Under the pieces are notes generated by a model. That model saw only the letters and a list, made by a program, of their open reading frames with translations. It had not been told where the DNA came from and did no database searches. From Oryzias latipes (Eukaryota > Chordata > Actinopteri > Beloniformes > Adrianichthyidae), in the NCBI RefSeq assembly GCF_002234675.1, contig NC_019867.2:1258001-1322000 (forward strand): DNA of 64,000 nt, read 5' to 3'. Shown one piece after another: positions 22,800 through 60,255 of this stretch (position 1 is the first letter of the stretch; every line of letters begins with the position of its first letter). The position numbers and the translations under genes are program-made.

Positions 22800-24450
22800 T
22801 AGAATTGTTTTTTTTTACCTAACTTTAAAAACAGAAATAATTAATGAAATAAATAATTCCAATCTCTGGAAAAAAACAGTTTAATTCACACATTTATTTG
22901 TCCAAAAAATATTTAAAAATCTGTCTACATTCCTACATTGTCTGACATAAAGCCCCTTTGCAACATCAGTAAAGATAAAAACTTTAACTTTTACGTTTGG
23001 AGTTTTTTTTAAATTGCTATTTCATTTGAATAACAGAAAGAAAAACGTGCTAAACATTGTCCCCAAATTGAAATGTGTTTCAGTTTAAACATGCAAACAA
23101 CACAAACGGTGCAGTCAGCAATAATCTATGTTGATCAGCCCTGAAGACGCATCAGAGCAAAACTTCCCAGAACTGCTGGTAAATCAGAGCCAGAGTTAAT
23201 CAATGCTGACGCTCATGTGACCGATTGAGAAACAGCCGAGGCCGTTTCAGTCCAGATTAGGCGTCATGTTTTATGATAATCTGTGCTGCTGACTCTGTGT
23301 GAGTTTTGTCTTTTGGAGAAATCCAGGTTCTGCCTCACAAATACAGAAAACACTGTAAGTAATAAAATGAAACAAACATGTTACACATCAGAAAGCATTT
23401 ATATGACAATTAAGAAGATTTATTTCTGCACTTAAAAATAATTTGGAATTATTTCAGGATCATTTACAGGAAAAATTGCTTTTCATGTCATAACGGTCAT
23501 CAGAGCAATATATGGCTCTTCAGTTAAAAAAATAACCTAAAAAAATTATATGAATATATAATTACTTTTAACAAAAAACAAGTGAATCTAATTAGGAAGT
23601 TTTCCTTGAGTCTGTAATTTGATTGTAATTGTGTTTGCTGCTAAATACTTGTGCCTTACTATTATCTTTATAGTGGTTTTCTTACTGCTTACTTATAATG
23701 AAATAGTTGGAAATAAAAAGGAAAATATTTAGAAATGTTGCTTTGGATTTGTTCAGCGTTTGTTCGGGGTCAGAAACCCTCCAAACACCCCTGGATATGC
23801 GGCACAAAGGTGGACGGGACCTTTTTCTTTGGGTGGCTTTTTTAATTTCAAGCAAAGCTGAAAACATTTTCCTTTTTTAGTGAAACACGAGTTCCCTGCC
23901 GGCTCGTCTTACCTACACAGCCGTTTTTGTCACTTAAGTGCATTTTGCAGCGCTCAGATGTTCAGCCGGATGATGGGACATGACTCAGCACCCCGGTCAT
24001 CCACAAAGTCACGCACAAAACACAACGTTTCCAGAATCACGCCAGCGTGCTGAAGTTGGCATGATTTCTTACTTTCCAGCCGACTTAAAAATACTGCAGG
24101 AAGAGCTGATGTGCAACATGACAGAGTTGCTCAAGCAGTGTGACTGCATTGATTCAGGAGTATTTTCTGACCAGCTGGTCACCGAATCGTCCTTTGGAAG
24201 AGTCTGAAAACAAGATAAACCTGAAGAGAACGTTATCAGAGGAGCTCCAAAAAAATGTTATCAGGAAAAGTCAATCATGCACGCTGATGCTGCAGAATAG
24301 TCCTGAAGAATGTTACGTCAGTCTTTTTACATTTCAGCCAGAGTTTAAAAAAAGAATCTTTTTAACAGAGGCTAAATTTAACAGCAGGAACTTTTTCTCT
24401 TTTCTGAGACACGTTATGTGATCTGTTCTAGTAACAGAACAGATTTAAGG
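22800..24450. other. AT-rich intergenic DNA
   Basis: No open frame with coding character, no RNA gene and no recognised repeat were seen. It lies between the ctsl promoter and a SINE. Confidence 0.5.
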
Positions 24451-24454
24451 TAAA

Positions 24455-24593
24455 ATGACCGACGGCGCTCCTGCCGAACACTGGCGCCGACTTATGACCA
24501 CTTACAACCACCCTGAAGGCAGGGCGGGAACCGAACCCGAGACCCTCCCATCAGAGGTTGACCGCTCTACCTATGCGCCACGGCCGCCCCTGT
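24455..24593 (-). repeat. tRNA-derived SINE head, minus strand
   Basis: Minus-strand reading gives GGGGCGGCCGTGGCGCATAG, GTAGAGCGGTCAACC and a B box GGTTCGGTTCCCGCC, followed by a short body. Spacing resembles a tRNA, but no closed cloverleaf is evident, so it is scored as SINE rather than a tRNA gene. Confidence 0.65.
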
Positions 24594-25150
24594 GTGTGTG
24601 TCAGGGCAGAGTCATGAAGTTATTTTAATTAGTGAATTAAAATGAACAAATAATCCAAACTTTTCTTACAATTTAATGTTAACAATTTTAACACTTTAAT
24701 GTCTTATATATCCATGTTTTTAATGACTTATGCTTTAGTCGTAAATTTTACTGCATCAAACTGTTTTAATGTGTAATAAGCAAAGAGCGTTTTAAAAATC
24801 CGTCCGTCCGTCGAAAAATGTTGTGATCAAAAAAGAAGTTTGACTTTTTTATTCTTTACAAGAAAATAAGAAAAGAACGGAAACAAGTCAAAGTTTTCTG
24901 GAGAACTGGACCGTTAATGGCAGAAACAGGAAGAAAGGAATCAAAGTTACAGAAAAACCTCAGATTATCTGAAAACATCAAGAATATTTTTATTATTTTT
25001 ATCTTTTTGCCGGTTCATAAGCGCTGATATAAATAGAGATTCTTGTTGGTTTTCAGGAAACCAAAGTTAATTTTAGACTGAGGACAAAGATCCTCAAAAC
25101 CTGCAGACTAAAAAAACCAAAAACCACGTCAGACCAGCAACCGTCTCGTG

Positions 25151-25186
25151 GCTGCTGTGTCACGCTCAGGTGCGTGACACAGCAGC
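25151..25186. repeat. perfect 15-bp inverted repeat with 6-nt loop
   Basis: GCTGCTGTGTCACGC at 25151-25165 is exactly complementary to GCGTGACACAGCAGC at 25172-25186, separated by TCAGGT. Confidence 0.9.
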
Positions 25187-25199
25187 TCAGGCAGGCTGA

Positions 25200-26030
25200 G
25201 ACAAACCTGCAGCCGCAGGCGCAGACGCAGTCATGTGAGCCGGGGGCGGCTGCAGGCTGACGTCTGCAGCCCAGGAGAAGCATCAGGATCCTTCAGAGGA
25301 AACCTGCAGCCGCCACCTTTTCTCCTAAAGCCACATTCACGTAAGACACAACGCATGCTGACGGCTCAGGTTTGTAAGGGAAAAGTCAGCAAAAGCACAG
25401 AACTCTGAGGTAAAGGTCAAAGGTCAAAACCTCCAGACGTTCCACCTCAGTACCTTCTGTGCAGCACCTCTGCAGAAGAGACATTAGTCTTATGGATCAT
25501 TTCTGGCCTGGCAGAGCTCCATCAGGGACGTCTTGTGTGTTTTTTTGAATCCATTCTACCTTCATTCCATAAAAGCGATGTACACGTTTTCTGTTTTGGA
25601 GCAGGAAGTCTCTGCTTTTGGAAGATCAGCTGATTTCTTAACCACAAATGTATTTAATGAATTTACCACATTTAGCTCTGACTTGCTTTAATTGTGGCTT
25701 CCAGCTTATAATTACTCCTGACCTGTTGATTATCGGTGGCATTTATTTCAGTTTATTTCTAAATCTGCAGGAATTTGGCGATTTCCAAAAATCCTGAATG
25801 GATGAGTGAGATGCTAGAAGCCAGTGAAATCTATTTCCTGGCGTGATCTATGAGTGTAAGTCATGTCATGGTCACACGCTAAATTGAACCCCCCCCCCAG
25901 CATATTTCTGTGGTGTGCAGGTGATGCATCTCCGTCTGTTTGAGTGACACACAGCTGCTGGATAAATGACACAAAGGGAGGCAGGAAAGTTCCTGAAATC
26001 TGATTGAGATGAGATTATTATGGTTCTTTA
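25200..26030. other. intergenic, nothing recognised
   Basis: Mixed-composition DNA between the inverted repeat and a short interspersed repeat. No coding or RNA features were seen. Confidence 0.4.
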
Positions 26031-26110
26031 GGGGGCAACCATTAACTGTACACGAGAACTGGACTGAGTGGCCCCTCCCCCCTGGCGTTCCAAACAGGAA
26101 GTACCTGCCG
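26031..26110 (+). repeat. interspersed repeat fragment (also at 49300-49380)
   Basis: GAGAACTGGACTGAGTGGCC, CCTCCC and GTTCCAAACAGGAA recur at 49300-49380 in the same order and orientation. Confidence 0.65.
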
Positions 26111-26839
26111 GTTGACAGAGTTGGTGTAGCTGCTTTCAAGTGGTAGGGGTGTAGTCTTCCAACAAGCTGATTGGCGGTTGCCATAGAAACGACTCAGAAA
26201 CTCAAACCAGTCACTGCCAACTGTCGTCTGGCTCCAACATGGCGGCGTCCGTATTATGAAAAAATGGTGACTTATAAAAACAACTAATAAACATGAACAT
26301 TTTATGAAGAATGACTGTTCTTATGATGAAAACCTGGAAAATTATGAAAAATAAATGTAGATGCAGTTTTTCTTTTGGACAAAGAAATCGTTCAAATGCA
26401 ATGCATTGTGGTCTATACTCGCCAATCTAGTGAGCAGTGATGCACACTGTGACCCATACCCACTGGGCACGAACCAGAACCGGGCTGAAGAATCTGAGCA
26501 AACAGAACCAGTAGCCCGGATTGGGTGGGGTGAACCCGCTCGTCTGTGATTGGCTGATTAGGAGGCTCATCTCTAAAAGAACTAACAATTTCAAATAAAA
26601 AAGATTTATAATAGGATCCAAATTAAAAATATATTTTGTAGCTAAAGCAAAGTAAGAACAACAAAACACATTTAGCATCTAAGATGTTAATACTTTAAAC
26701 ATCAAATATTTCTGATGCAGTTCAGGACATTTTAGGTTTGACTTTTTTTCTTTGGCTCTCATTCTAGTGACACAAATATTAGTTTGTCTAAACATTGTTT
26801 TCATTCTGGAACAAGAATAAAGTCGAGGAGAAACAGACG

Positions 26840-28387
26840 GCAGCAACGAGTCAAGAATTTATTATAAAACGTATTCCACTATAAAGTGTCATATGTACTA
26901 AGAACATGGCATTCGCACACATGCTGAAGGAATGTAACATAAATAGCCACAGAAAGATTTGTGCAATTAGCTTCAAGACTGTGAAGCAGAAAGGGTTCGA
27001 TTCTCCTCATCCAACAGAAAAAACTGCAGCTGGATGAGGAGCGTCCAGCCGAGACACGGAGCCGTGGAGCGGCGTGTTCCCGCCACAACGCCAACACAAC
27101 GTCGACACGAGACTCAGAAAAGCACAGGAGCAAAAAGCCTCGTTTAGAGTTCGTGACACGCCGTCAACTGGGATTTTCTCTTTTCCATATATTACATTCT
27201 TTCTGCCAAACAAATTTGGGGCACGGAGGAGGAGGAGGAAGAGGAGGAAGAGGAGGAGGAGGAAGAGGCCGTATGTACATCACAGCTACATGGTTGCTGT
27301 GCAGATTGGCCGAGTCAGGCTGGGAAAAGCAGCCGTTCACGCCCCCCTGAACAGGCGCTAACACTGGAGGAGCCGGTGGGAATACTGCGCTCGGGCGCGG
27401 GAAAAGCTGGAAAACACTTTTGTTTCTTGATCCTCGTGTGGCGCAGACGTAGCGTGAAACACGCAGCTTTGGCCTCTGAGCTCAGCAGAATGAAACGGAT
27501 CTGCGTCTGCGGCTTCATAATGAAAGGGACGCCACGCCGCGCTGACGGGAGGAGCTCAGGTTTAGCTTAACAGAAGCGGCGCCGATGCCAAATGTGCAAA
27601 GAGCCGACCGTGAAGGCGGGGCTCGAACCAGCGTCACGCCGTTTCCCGGCGACTAGCTGCTCACAGCAGCTGCAGAAAGAAGCAGAGAAAAACCTTCAAC
27701 CCCCCACCCCCCCATCCTCAGGGCTGCAGCGACACCTGAAGGCACAAACGTAAAACCGCAGCCCGGCCCCCCACCCTACAAGGAGAACCGCCACTGTGCT
27801 GGCTGGTGGTTACCATGGAAACCAGGTGACTCTGCGGTCAGATGATCCTGCAGTGATTAAAGAAGGATTTGTGTAAACATCACGTATGAAACTTCAGGAA
27901 AGCCCAAAGGTCCGACAGACGGCACGACGTCACCGACACACCGGATTCTTCAGGGTTGAGTTCTGACGGTAAACGGACCGGAAACCCGCTTCACTTTGCT
28001 TTAAAACCTTAAAGAGAGAAATGGAAAATTCTGAAAAAAACGTTTTCTTTTGCTCCGCCTCGACAGAAACTTTGGGGTTTGTCAAGAATCTGAATTCGCC
28101 GTTTTGATGTTGGCGTCTAAAAGGCACGGATCCTCGCGGTTCTGGACCGAACTGCCACCGGCGCCAGGAGCTGTTGTGCTTTTAGGGAGGTAGAAGGCCA
28201 CAGAGGGGCGGGGCCATCTCAACCACAAACACTCTGATGTTCAGATTGGGGTTGGAAATATTGTGGCGAGGAACACCTGGTTCAGGTGCGCTCTGCTACC
28301 ACATCACACAGGGGGGCGGAGCTTCGTTCACGAGGCAATATACTGTAATTAACTACTGAAAGCAGGGGGCGGGGTTACGTCACTCCC
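26840..28387 (-). other. predicted dapk1 3' UTR with poly(A) signal
   Basis: The dapk1 stop is at 28388. Downstream on the minus strand, the AATAAA at 26863-26858 is a good poly(A) signal candidate, giving a 3' UTR of about 1.5 kb. The stretch contains a (GGA)n-rich polypurine tract (27228-27270, plus strand) and a decayed tRNA-like segment near 27604-27656. The UTR end is inferred from the signal only. Confidence 0.55.
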
Positions 28388-52947
<24,560 letters not shown>

Positions 52948-53329
52948 TTACAAACATAGAAAACCGCTCAGACAATTGGAGCAGGTGGACAAACTGATGA
53001 AGGAAAAACCAGCAGCAGATCTCATGAACCGTCTGCTGCAGGCCAGACGCTGGCCTCAGAGGAACCGGGTCCCGTCAGCCGAACGGCGCTGGAGGGGATC
53101 AGAAACGGCTACAGCGCCGGACGCCTGAAGATGCTGCCGAGGCGACAAACGCCTCCATCAAGAGGATTCAGACATCTAAGCGCTTCTAGTTCACAGCGAC
53201 ATCAGGAATCTAAGGTTTCACAGAGGAAGCATCAGGGTTCTCCAATGACCACGCTCGTCTGCAGCGTGCAGACGGCTGAAACTGCATCTGCAGAGGCATA
53301 AAGGTGGATTCTATGGAGTTCAGTCAGGC

Positions 53330-53560
53330 TCAATAATCAGAAATGCACACAACCTGTTTCACAAACACACACCGAGTGTTTCTCACAAATGTGCACGCTG
53401 TGTTTCACAAATTCACAATAAATGTATCAGAAATGCACAATAGATGCTTCACAAACATCATTTGAGGTACACCTGTAATATGAACTCACAGATCGTTGAA
53501 ATGTTAGAATGTGCATTCACAAACCCGCTCTCATTCGTGAATTTCCCCACATTTGTGAGA
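53330..53560. repeat. degenerate TCACAAA-rich repeat
   Basis: Related words (TTTCACAAACACACAC, CTCACAAATGTGCAC, TTCACAAATTCACA, CTTCACAAACATC) recur irregularly. It is probably a decayed interspersed repeat upstream of the first dapk1 exon found. Confidence 0.45.
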
Positions 53561-54165
53561 GATTTCTCTGCGGTGAATATTGAGACTCCCTTCATGCTGC
53601 AGGTCAACCATGTCACCATTGGCTAATTAATCTGTCAATCAAACTCATCAGCAAAGCAGGCGTGCTCGCCCACACTGTCACAGCTCTACTCCAGAGCGGT
53701 TTAATGAAGAATCAATCTTCTGGGGAAACCTTTTATTACTGTTCTCCTTCACTCCTAACAACAAACATGAACACGCACCGCCAACACACGCAGCGCGCTG
53801 ACACACACACACACACACTCATTCTACAACACCTATATAGATAGTCAGTAGTTAGTCGTTAATGTTATCTGTTAATTGAGAATACTGCGTTGTAATTATT
53901 TTTTTGCTCTTTTCCCGCCGTGTTTCCATGGGGTCAAATCCGGATCAGCTTCAAGACCCGCTCGGATGAAAACAGTGTTTTTAACGTGTTCTGGTGGCAT
54001 TTTTCTGGTGATGGATGACATAGATAAAGAAAATGTAACTGTTACCAAATAAAAAAAGGTTTTAGGATCAGCTGCTGTTTTGAATTTTTTACTTTTATTT
54101 GTTATTTCTCTGGCTCTTTGCTTTCAGTTTACATCCTCAGTTCAGGCTTCTCATTTTTGTGGGGG

Positions 54166-54342
54166 TGGGGCTTTGAGCCCATTGGCTGCTGGAACATGAT
54201 TGACATCAGGAGTTGGTGCCGCCTGTGTCGTCCCTCCTCTGATGTGGGTTACAGTCGTAGATGTACTCTCCCAAAGTTTTGTACGTCAGACGTCCCCGAT
54301 GTCAATCATGTCATAATAGCCAATGGGCTCAAAGGCCCGCCT
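54166..54342. mobile_element. fold-back element with about 45-bp imperfect inverted arms
   Basis: The left arm GGGGCTTTGAGCCCATTGGC ... CATGATTGACATCA (54168-54208) pairs with the right arm TGTCAATCATGTCATAATAG ... CCAATGGGCTCAAAGGCCC (54300-54340), around an 85-bp centre. It is probably a MITE. Confidence 0.7.
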
Positions 54343-55164
54343 CCTTGTAAATAAAAAATATGGGTTAAATGAGAACCAGAAGTCTGAAGAGAAACTGTAA
54401 ATGGAGACCAGAAGTAAAATGGGAAACAAAATGACTAAAAGCGGCTGTTACCAACAAACCGTTTTACGTTTAAAGTTTTCAGAATTTCTTTAAATTCTAT
54501 TTTTTTCCAGAATGATTGTAGTGTTTTTCAGTTGAAAACTTCAATCTGACCCCGATTTGACCCTGTCTGCTTTTCCTAATATCGGATCAATAAAGATTTT
54601 GTTGTTCAAAAGCGTCCCAGCCTGCGGGGTAACAGATGTTTTGGTGGTTTCAGGTGTCTTTAGCGTCCTTCACAGCAGGCGTCTGTCTGCGGCGCATTCA
54701 CTCAGCTGTCTCCACCTGCTCAGGTGTCCGCCGCGCTGCCCGGATGCAGAGCTGCTCATGCGGAAAAGCAAACGGCCCGCGGACGCGGAGCACATGGCTG
54801 ATGTAAAAACCGATCGCTGCGACGGAGAACAACAGGTGATCCACCGCCGCCGCTCCCAGAAAACCAACTGTGGAGGTGAAAACACTCGGCTGAGGGCAGC
54901 TGATGCCTCCTCATGCCCCCCCCCCAGCAATCATGAAGCACTGAGGGTGCCAGACGACCACAGATGGAGGCAGAGGAGTGTGATGGCGTGACCGGAGCCT
55001 CGCCGTTCTCATCCAGAACATCTCGCTCAATTTCTGCAGGGTTCCTTCTGCGCCACAACAAGGGCTGGTTTCAAAACATACGTGACTGGAGCCGGGTCAG
55101 TTACACAGGTTACAGGGTGGCTCTTTGAGCTTTAAGGTCAGAACCGTTTAATCTGATTCAAAAA

Positions 55165-56455
55165 CAAAAAGAAGAAGCAGACAATCAGAGGAACACGGGA
55201 CAATTAAAGGAACACGGGACAATCAGAGAAACACGGGACTATCAGAGGAACACGGGACAATTAAAGGAACACGGGACAATTAAAGGAACACGGGACAATC
55301 AGAGGAACACGGGACAATTAAAGGAACACGGAACAATTAAAGGAACACGGGACTATCAGAGAAACACGGGACTATCAGAGGATCCCGGGACTATCAAGAG
55401 GAACCCGGGACAATCAGAGGAACACTGGACAATTAGAGGAACACGGGACAATTAAAAGAACACGAGACAATAAGAGGAAAACGGGACAATCAGAGGAACA
55501 CGGGACAATCAGAGGAACACGGGACAATTAGAGGAAAACGGGACAATCAGAGGAACACGGGACAATCAGAGGAACACGGGACAATTAAAGGAACACGGGA
55601 CAATCAGAGGAACACGGGACAATTAAAGGAACACGGGACAATTAAAGGAACACAGAACAATTAAAGGAACACGGGACAATTAAAGGAACACGGGACAATT
55701 AAAGGAACACGGGACAATTAAAGGAACACGGGACAATTAAAGGAACACGGAACAATTAAAGGAACACGGGACTATCAGAGGAACCCGGGACTATCAGCGG
55801 AACCCGGGACAATTAAAGGAACACGGGACAATCAGAGAAACACGGGACTATCAGAGGAACCCGGGACTATCAAGAGGAACCCGGGACAATCAGAGGAACA
55901 CGGGACAATTAAAGGAACATGGGACTATCAGAGGAACCCGGGACAATCAGAGGAACACGGGACAATTAAAAGAACACGAGACAATAAGAGGAACACGGGA
56001 CAATCAGAGGAACCCGGGACTATCAGAGGAACATGGGACAATTAAAGGAACACGGGAATATCAGAGGAACACGGGAATATTAGAGGAACACGGGACAATC
56101 AGAGGAACATGGGACAATCACAGGAACACAGGACTATCAGAGGAACCCGGGACAATCAGAGGAACACGGGACAATCAGAGGAACATGGTTCAATTAAAGG
56201 AACACGGGACAATCAGAGGAACACGGGACAATTAAAGGAACACGGGACAATCAGAGCAACACGGGACAATTAAAGGAACACGGGACAATCAGAGGAACAC
56301 GGGACTATCAGAGGAACACGGGACAATTAAAGGAACACGGTACTATCAGAGGAACCCGGGACAATCAGAGGAACCCCAGACAATCAGAGGAACACGGGAC
56401 AATCAGAGGAACCCCAGACAATCAGAGGAACACGGGACAATCAGAGGAACTCTGT
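55165..56455 (+). repeat. 19-bp minisatellite, about 67 copies
   Basis: The unit is GGAACACGGGACAATCAGA or GGAACACGGGACAATTAAA, with ACCCGGGACTATCAGAGG variants, over 1.29 kb. It is the largest tandem array in the window, in the 5' intron (or upstream DNA) of dapk1. Confidence 0.97.
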
Positions 56456-56459
56456 TCGC

Positions 56460-57465
56460 CAAAATTCCAGAATGTTCCACAGCAAAAGCCAAACTCGCGT
56501 CATCTTATTCAACTTTAAAAAAGAAAATTCCAAACGTTCCTCTCCCTGTTCTCTGAACATCACGGTGATTTTTCAAACAGAAGATTATCTGATTATAGGA
56601 AACCATAAATCAATAAATTTAAACCATTAGCCTGAAAGTTGATCAAGATCCACCAGTGAACATGAGATCTGAAGATCTGTTTAGAAAAAAACCACATGAA
56701 TCTGCTGTGAGCTGCCCCCCCCCCTCCCCTCCGCTGATCATTTGGATTAAAGGTGACCCGAAAGGACGACTGGCCGTTTGAGGAAGTGACTGAACCACAG
56801 ACGCTGAAGAGGCTGCAGAAGCCTTTCTCATGCTAATCACACCTCCACCCACGCTCAGTCTGCCTCCAACCATTGTTGGTCCAGAACTTCATCCACTGCT
56901 TCAGGAGAACCCGAGCAGGAAGCAAAGCTGCTCACATGTGAACACACACACACATGCACATATACATTCATACACACACACTTACACAGAGTTCAAAGTG
57001 CATGAACAGGAACTACAGACGTTTGTGTCAAAATGCTCTTTAAAATCCTTTTATGAATCTGGTGGATTGCCATCATCCTCATCCTCATCATCATCAGACG
57101 TCTCCTCTTTTTCTCTGGTCATTCAGAGGTCGAACGCTTGATCTGCTCGATCACAGAAAACATCTTTATTCAGAGATGTACATGGATTCAGGAGATCTGA
57201 CAGAAATGTTACCAACTAAACCGACCGTCTGCGTTTTCAAAGGCGTCTTGATGCTAATTAACAACCAATCCACAAATGTCGCTTCGTCTTCGAACTGGAA
57301 CTAATTCCCATCATCATTGACCTCATGAACAGTAGAATTATGTGGCACATTGATAATGTAAATGATAGAAACATGATGTTAGCATCATTTCTATTAAATG
57401 GGCCTCTTACTTCATTTATTCATCACCTCCTCTACCTGCAGACTTTCATTGGGCTCCTCCAACAG

Positions 57466-57470
<5 letters not shown>
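56460..57470. other. dapk1 5' intron or upstream DNA
   Basis: Contains a C-run near 56717 and a CA-rich stretch at 56940-56985. No exon with the expected dapk1 N-terminus (MTVFRQENV-like) was seen. Confidence 0.5.
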
Positions 57471-57496
<26 letters not shown>

Positions 57497-57510
57497 GGGG
57501 GGGGGGGGGT
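57471..57510 (+). repeat. (TG)n followed by poly(G)
   Basis: About 13 TG units run directly into 14 G. Confidence 0.95.
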
Positions 57511-57625
57511 TCTCGTCTCACTTCTGGTAAACACGTTCAAAATCTAACTAGAAAGCTGAATCCATACCTGTATTTTTATAGAAAGATCTGACACATTTGA
57601 CATGTCTCCTCTGTCATACTGTCTG

Positions 57626-57870
57626 CTGGGGCTCCACGATATGCAGAAAACCCGATTTGCGATATTAGTGATCAAAATAGCAACGACAATATAACTTGCG
57701 ATGCATGAACAAATAGCAAAACAACTAAATACTTCAAGCTGCCATTAGATTGTTTTAGCCCATTTGAGGTAACCATTGACCGCAATTTTCGCCATCTTTT
57801 GCGATATGCGTATTGCACAGCTAGATATGGTGATAACGACAAATTTGCTCTTTATTGTGCAGGCCTACTG
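57626..57870. mobile_element. probable DNA transposon remnant
   Basis: GGGGCTCCACGATATGC at the left and GATAACGAC...TTTATTGTGCAGGCC at the right are typical of a fish element family with CGATAT-rich ends. No coding capacity. Confidence 0.4.
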
Positions 57871-57913
57871 TCTGCCTGTCTGGTCATTCCCATCACAACC
57901 CTTGACCCTATAG

Positions 57914-58372
57914 CCCACATGTGTCAAACGCAAGGCCCGCGGGCCAAATGTGGCCCCCATGTCATGTTATGTGGCCCGCGAAAGCAAGTTTTTCATTTCT
58001 TTAAACAAAAAATAAAAATGTGTGTGTATTTATTCATATCTAGGGGAAATCTGATTTGAAATATCGGACTGGACATCTTTACATTAGGACTTAAACACAG
58101 TCCATATAACCTAACCTGACAGAATCAAATGTAAAAGGATTTATGCTAAAGTAACAAGCAAACAAATGTTTCTATGCATCTGTAATTGTCACTTTAAAAA
58201 GTTATAATAAATAAATGATGACTTATTTATCATTAAGGAGTAGTTACATTTATTTTTCATTACATTTAGTTACATGTATAAGTTACATTTATAAGTTACA
58301 TTTGGCCCTTTGAGGACAGACACTATGCTGATGTGGCCCTCAGAGAAAATGGGTCTGACCCTCCTACTACAG
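57914..58372. mobile_element. hAT-type non-autonomous element
   Basis: CCCACATGTGTCAAACGCAAGGCCCGCGGGCCAAA (quoted by position 57914-57948) starts a well-known fish/vertebrate hAT pattern, and GTGGCCCTCAGAGAAAATGG plus TCTGACCC ends it. CCTATAG flanks both sides (57907-57913 and 58373-58379), a likely target duplication. Confidence 0.7.
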
Positions 58373-58379
58373 CCTATAG

Positions 58380-59080
58380 GATCCATACCAGGCTGCCAGG
58401 CTTGACTCACTATGGCTCCGTATCGTCATGGTCTCATGCTCTGCCATCCAGAACAAGGCCTCGGAATTTAACTATTTCACTACTTCAACAACACTTTCTG
58501 TGCTAAAAAGCAGTTTAAGTTCTGAACTAGCTACCAGACCTGCCACTAAAGGACTTTTGCCATCAGGAAATCCTACGGACACACATCCTTCCTTCATGTA
58601 AGGAAAAACAGATTACGGAAAAAAAGAAGACCCCTCGGGGTTTTTCCTCACAAGACATCAGGGCTGTAACCTCATTAGGTCTATTCATCCTTCACCTAAC
58701 GGACGGTTAAAGTGCAAACACTGATCTGACTTCCCAGGTTCCCCTCATGCTGCTTCTCTTTGAACCCTAACAATTGTAGAATCGCTCGGTTTGTCTGGTC
58801 ATGTGTGTTGGACGTCTGAGTTACATGTTCTGCAGACCAGGACTAGTTTTAAAATGAATCGGCTTAGATTGTTTTTTAATCTTTTCCAGTTTGAAACATT
58901 AAATAAATAAATACATGTAAATGTAAGGGAACCATCTTATTGTCACCAACACAGACGGAAAACCTCAGCTCCATTGACCCCATGACCTCTGATCCTTTCA
59001 GGAACCTAATGTCAATGTGGAGATGTTTTTACAAAATAGGAAGGTTTTTCTGATCTTCAGGCTTGTCGCTGTTGCTCTAG
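58380..59080. other. unannotated DNA between transposons
   Basis: No gene, RNA or repeat recognised. Confidence 0.4.
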
Positions 59081-59082
59081 TT

Positions 59083-60083
59083 CAGTGTTTCTTAACCGGT
59101 GTGCCGTGGGAAATTGCCCATTCAGCTCTGTTTTAGGAAAAGTCCCGCCCCTTTAACTGTCTCCACCAATCATTCTAGGAGGCTTAATCACACATCATCA
59201 GTCTGACCAATCAGAAGTGGTTAAAGTCTTCACTTCCTTGTTCTGATTCTGCTCATAAAGTCTCTCAGTTCCAACAGAAATAGCAGCTAAAGCTCGTCTT
59301 TAGCGGTGCAGCTTTCCACAGAATCCGGTGTCAGACCGTGGAACAAGTGATTAAAACAATGAAGCTCAGAGAAGAGAGACTGTCTGACATCACTATATCT
59401 CCCAGGATGCATTGTGGTAGAGTGACAGCATCTCTGCGCTACAATGAGTCTTCCCTGTTAAACGTCTGAAACCACAACAAACACACATCAACCAGTTTAT
59501 AAATCTTCTTGATGAAATCAGAGGTCAGAGGTCAACAGTTTAGTTCTCCTTCCAGGTTTGAGTTTCTTAACAGCCAAACAAAAGAAAAGCTAATAAAACT
59601 TCAACATGTTCACTTTTTCTGTAACTACAGAAAACAAATATGTTAGTTTTGTTGTTTAAATTTTATCAAACATATTGTTATCATATAATTGTTTAAAAAT
59701 TACAGTTGCCTTTGCACCAACATTGAAAAATATATAAAATAAATAAATCACTATTTAGAATGAATATTTGTTTTTTTTTTAGGTTACGTAAAATTACATG
59801 TTAATAAACTGGAGGATAAAACAACCACCAGGGTAAAATGTCAAATAATTTAGTTGAAAATTATTACTGAAAACTAACTCAACTTTAATTACAACTTTTA
59901 GAAAAAATAGCTGCAGCTTCCAGCTTTTCTGCCACAATTATCACAAAAATGCACGTGAGATCATGGAGGGACTGTAGATCAATACAGACCATCGAGTTTC
60001 TGCTTTTTCAATTTTTGGATGCTGGTGTGGATTTTTGTCAAGGATAAAGTCTGCCTTGGCTCAGAAAAGGTTGAAAAACACTG
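59083..60083. mobile_element. non-autonomous hAT element, about 1.0 kb
   Basis: It starts CAGTGTTTCTTAACCGGTGT with GCCGTGGG and ends GGTTGAAAAACACTG, inverted ends with mismatches. The flanks CTCTAGTT and ATCTAGAA share TCTAG, a decayed target duplication. No transposase is seen. Confidence 0.75.
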
Positions 60084-60146
60084 ATCTAGAAGAACTGAGT
60101 TCTTCCTTAAATTCAGCTCAGATCATCTTCTGATCCATTTTCAAAG

Positions 60147-60255
60147 TGTTCCCGGTGATCTTTTCATTCTGATGATGCTGTTTTAGCCAAAATCCTGTGC
60201 CGTCTAGGACATAATTTCTGCAGGGGGGCAGGAGTCATCAGAAATTCACCTCTGA
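60147..60255. repeat. interspersed repeat copy interrupted by the LINE
   Basis: TTCCCGGTGATCTTTTCATT, TTTTAGCCAAAATCCTG and TTTCTGCAGGGGGGCAGGAG match the families at 9310 and 20695. The match stops where the LINE frame begins. Confidence 0.5.

Noticed and set aside
24455-24593. tRNA gene
   Set aside because: A- and B-box-like words are present, but no complete cloverleaf or acceptor stem can be drawn and a SINE body follows. The same holds for heads at 308, 3280 and 27604-27656.
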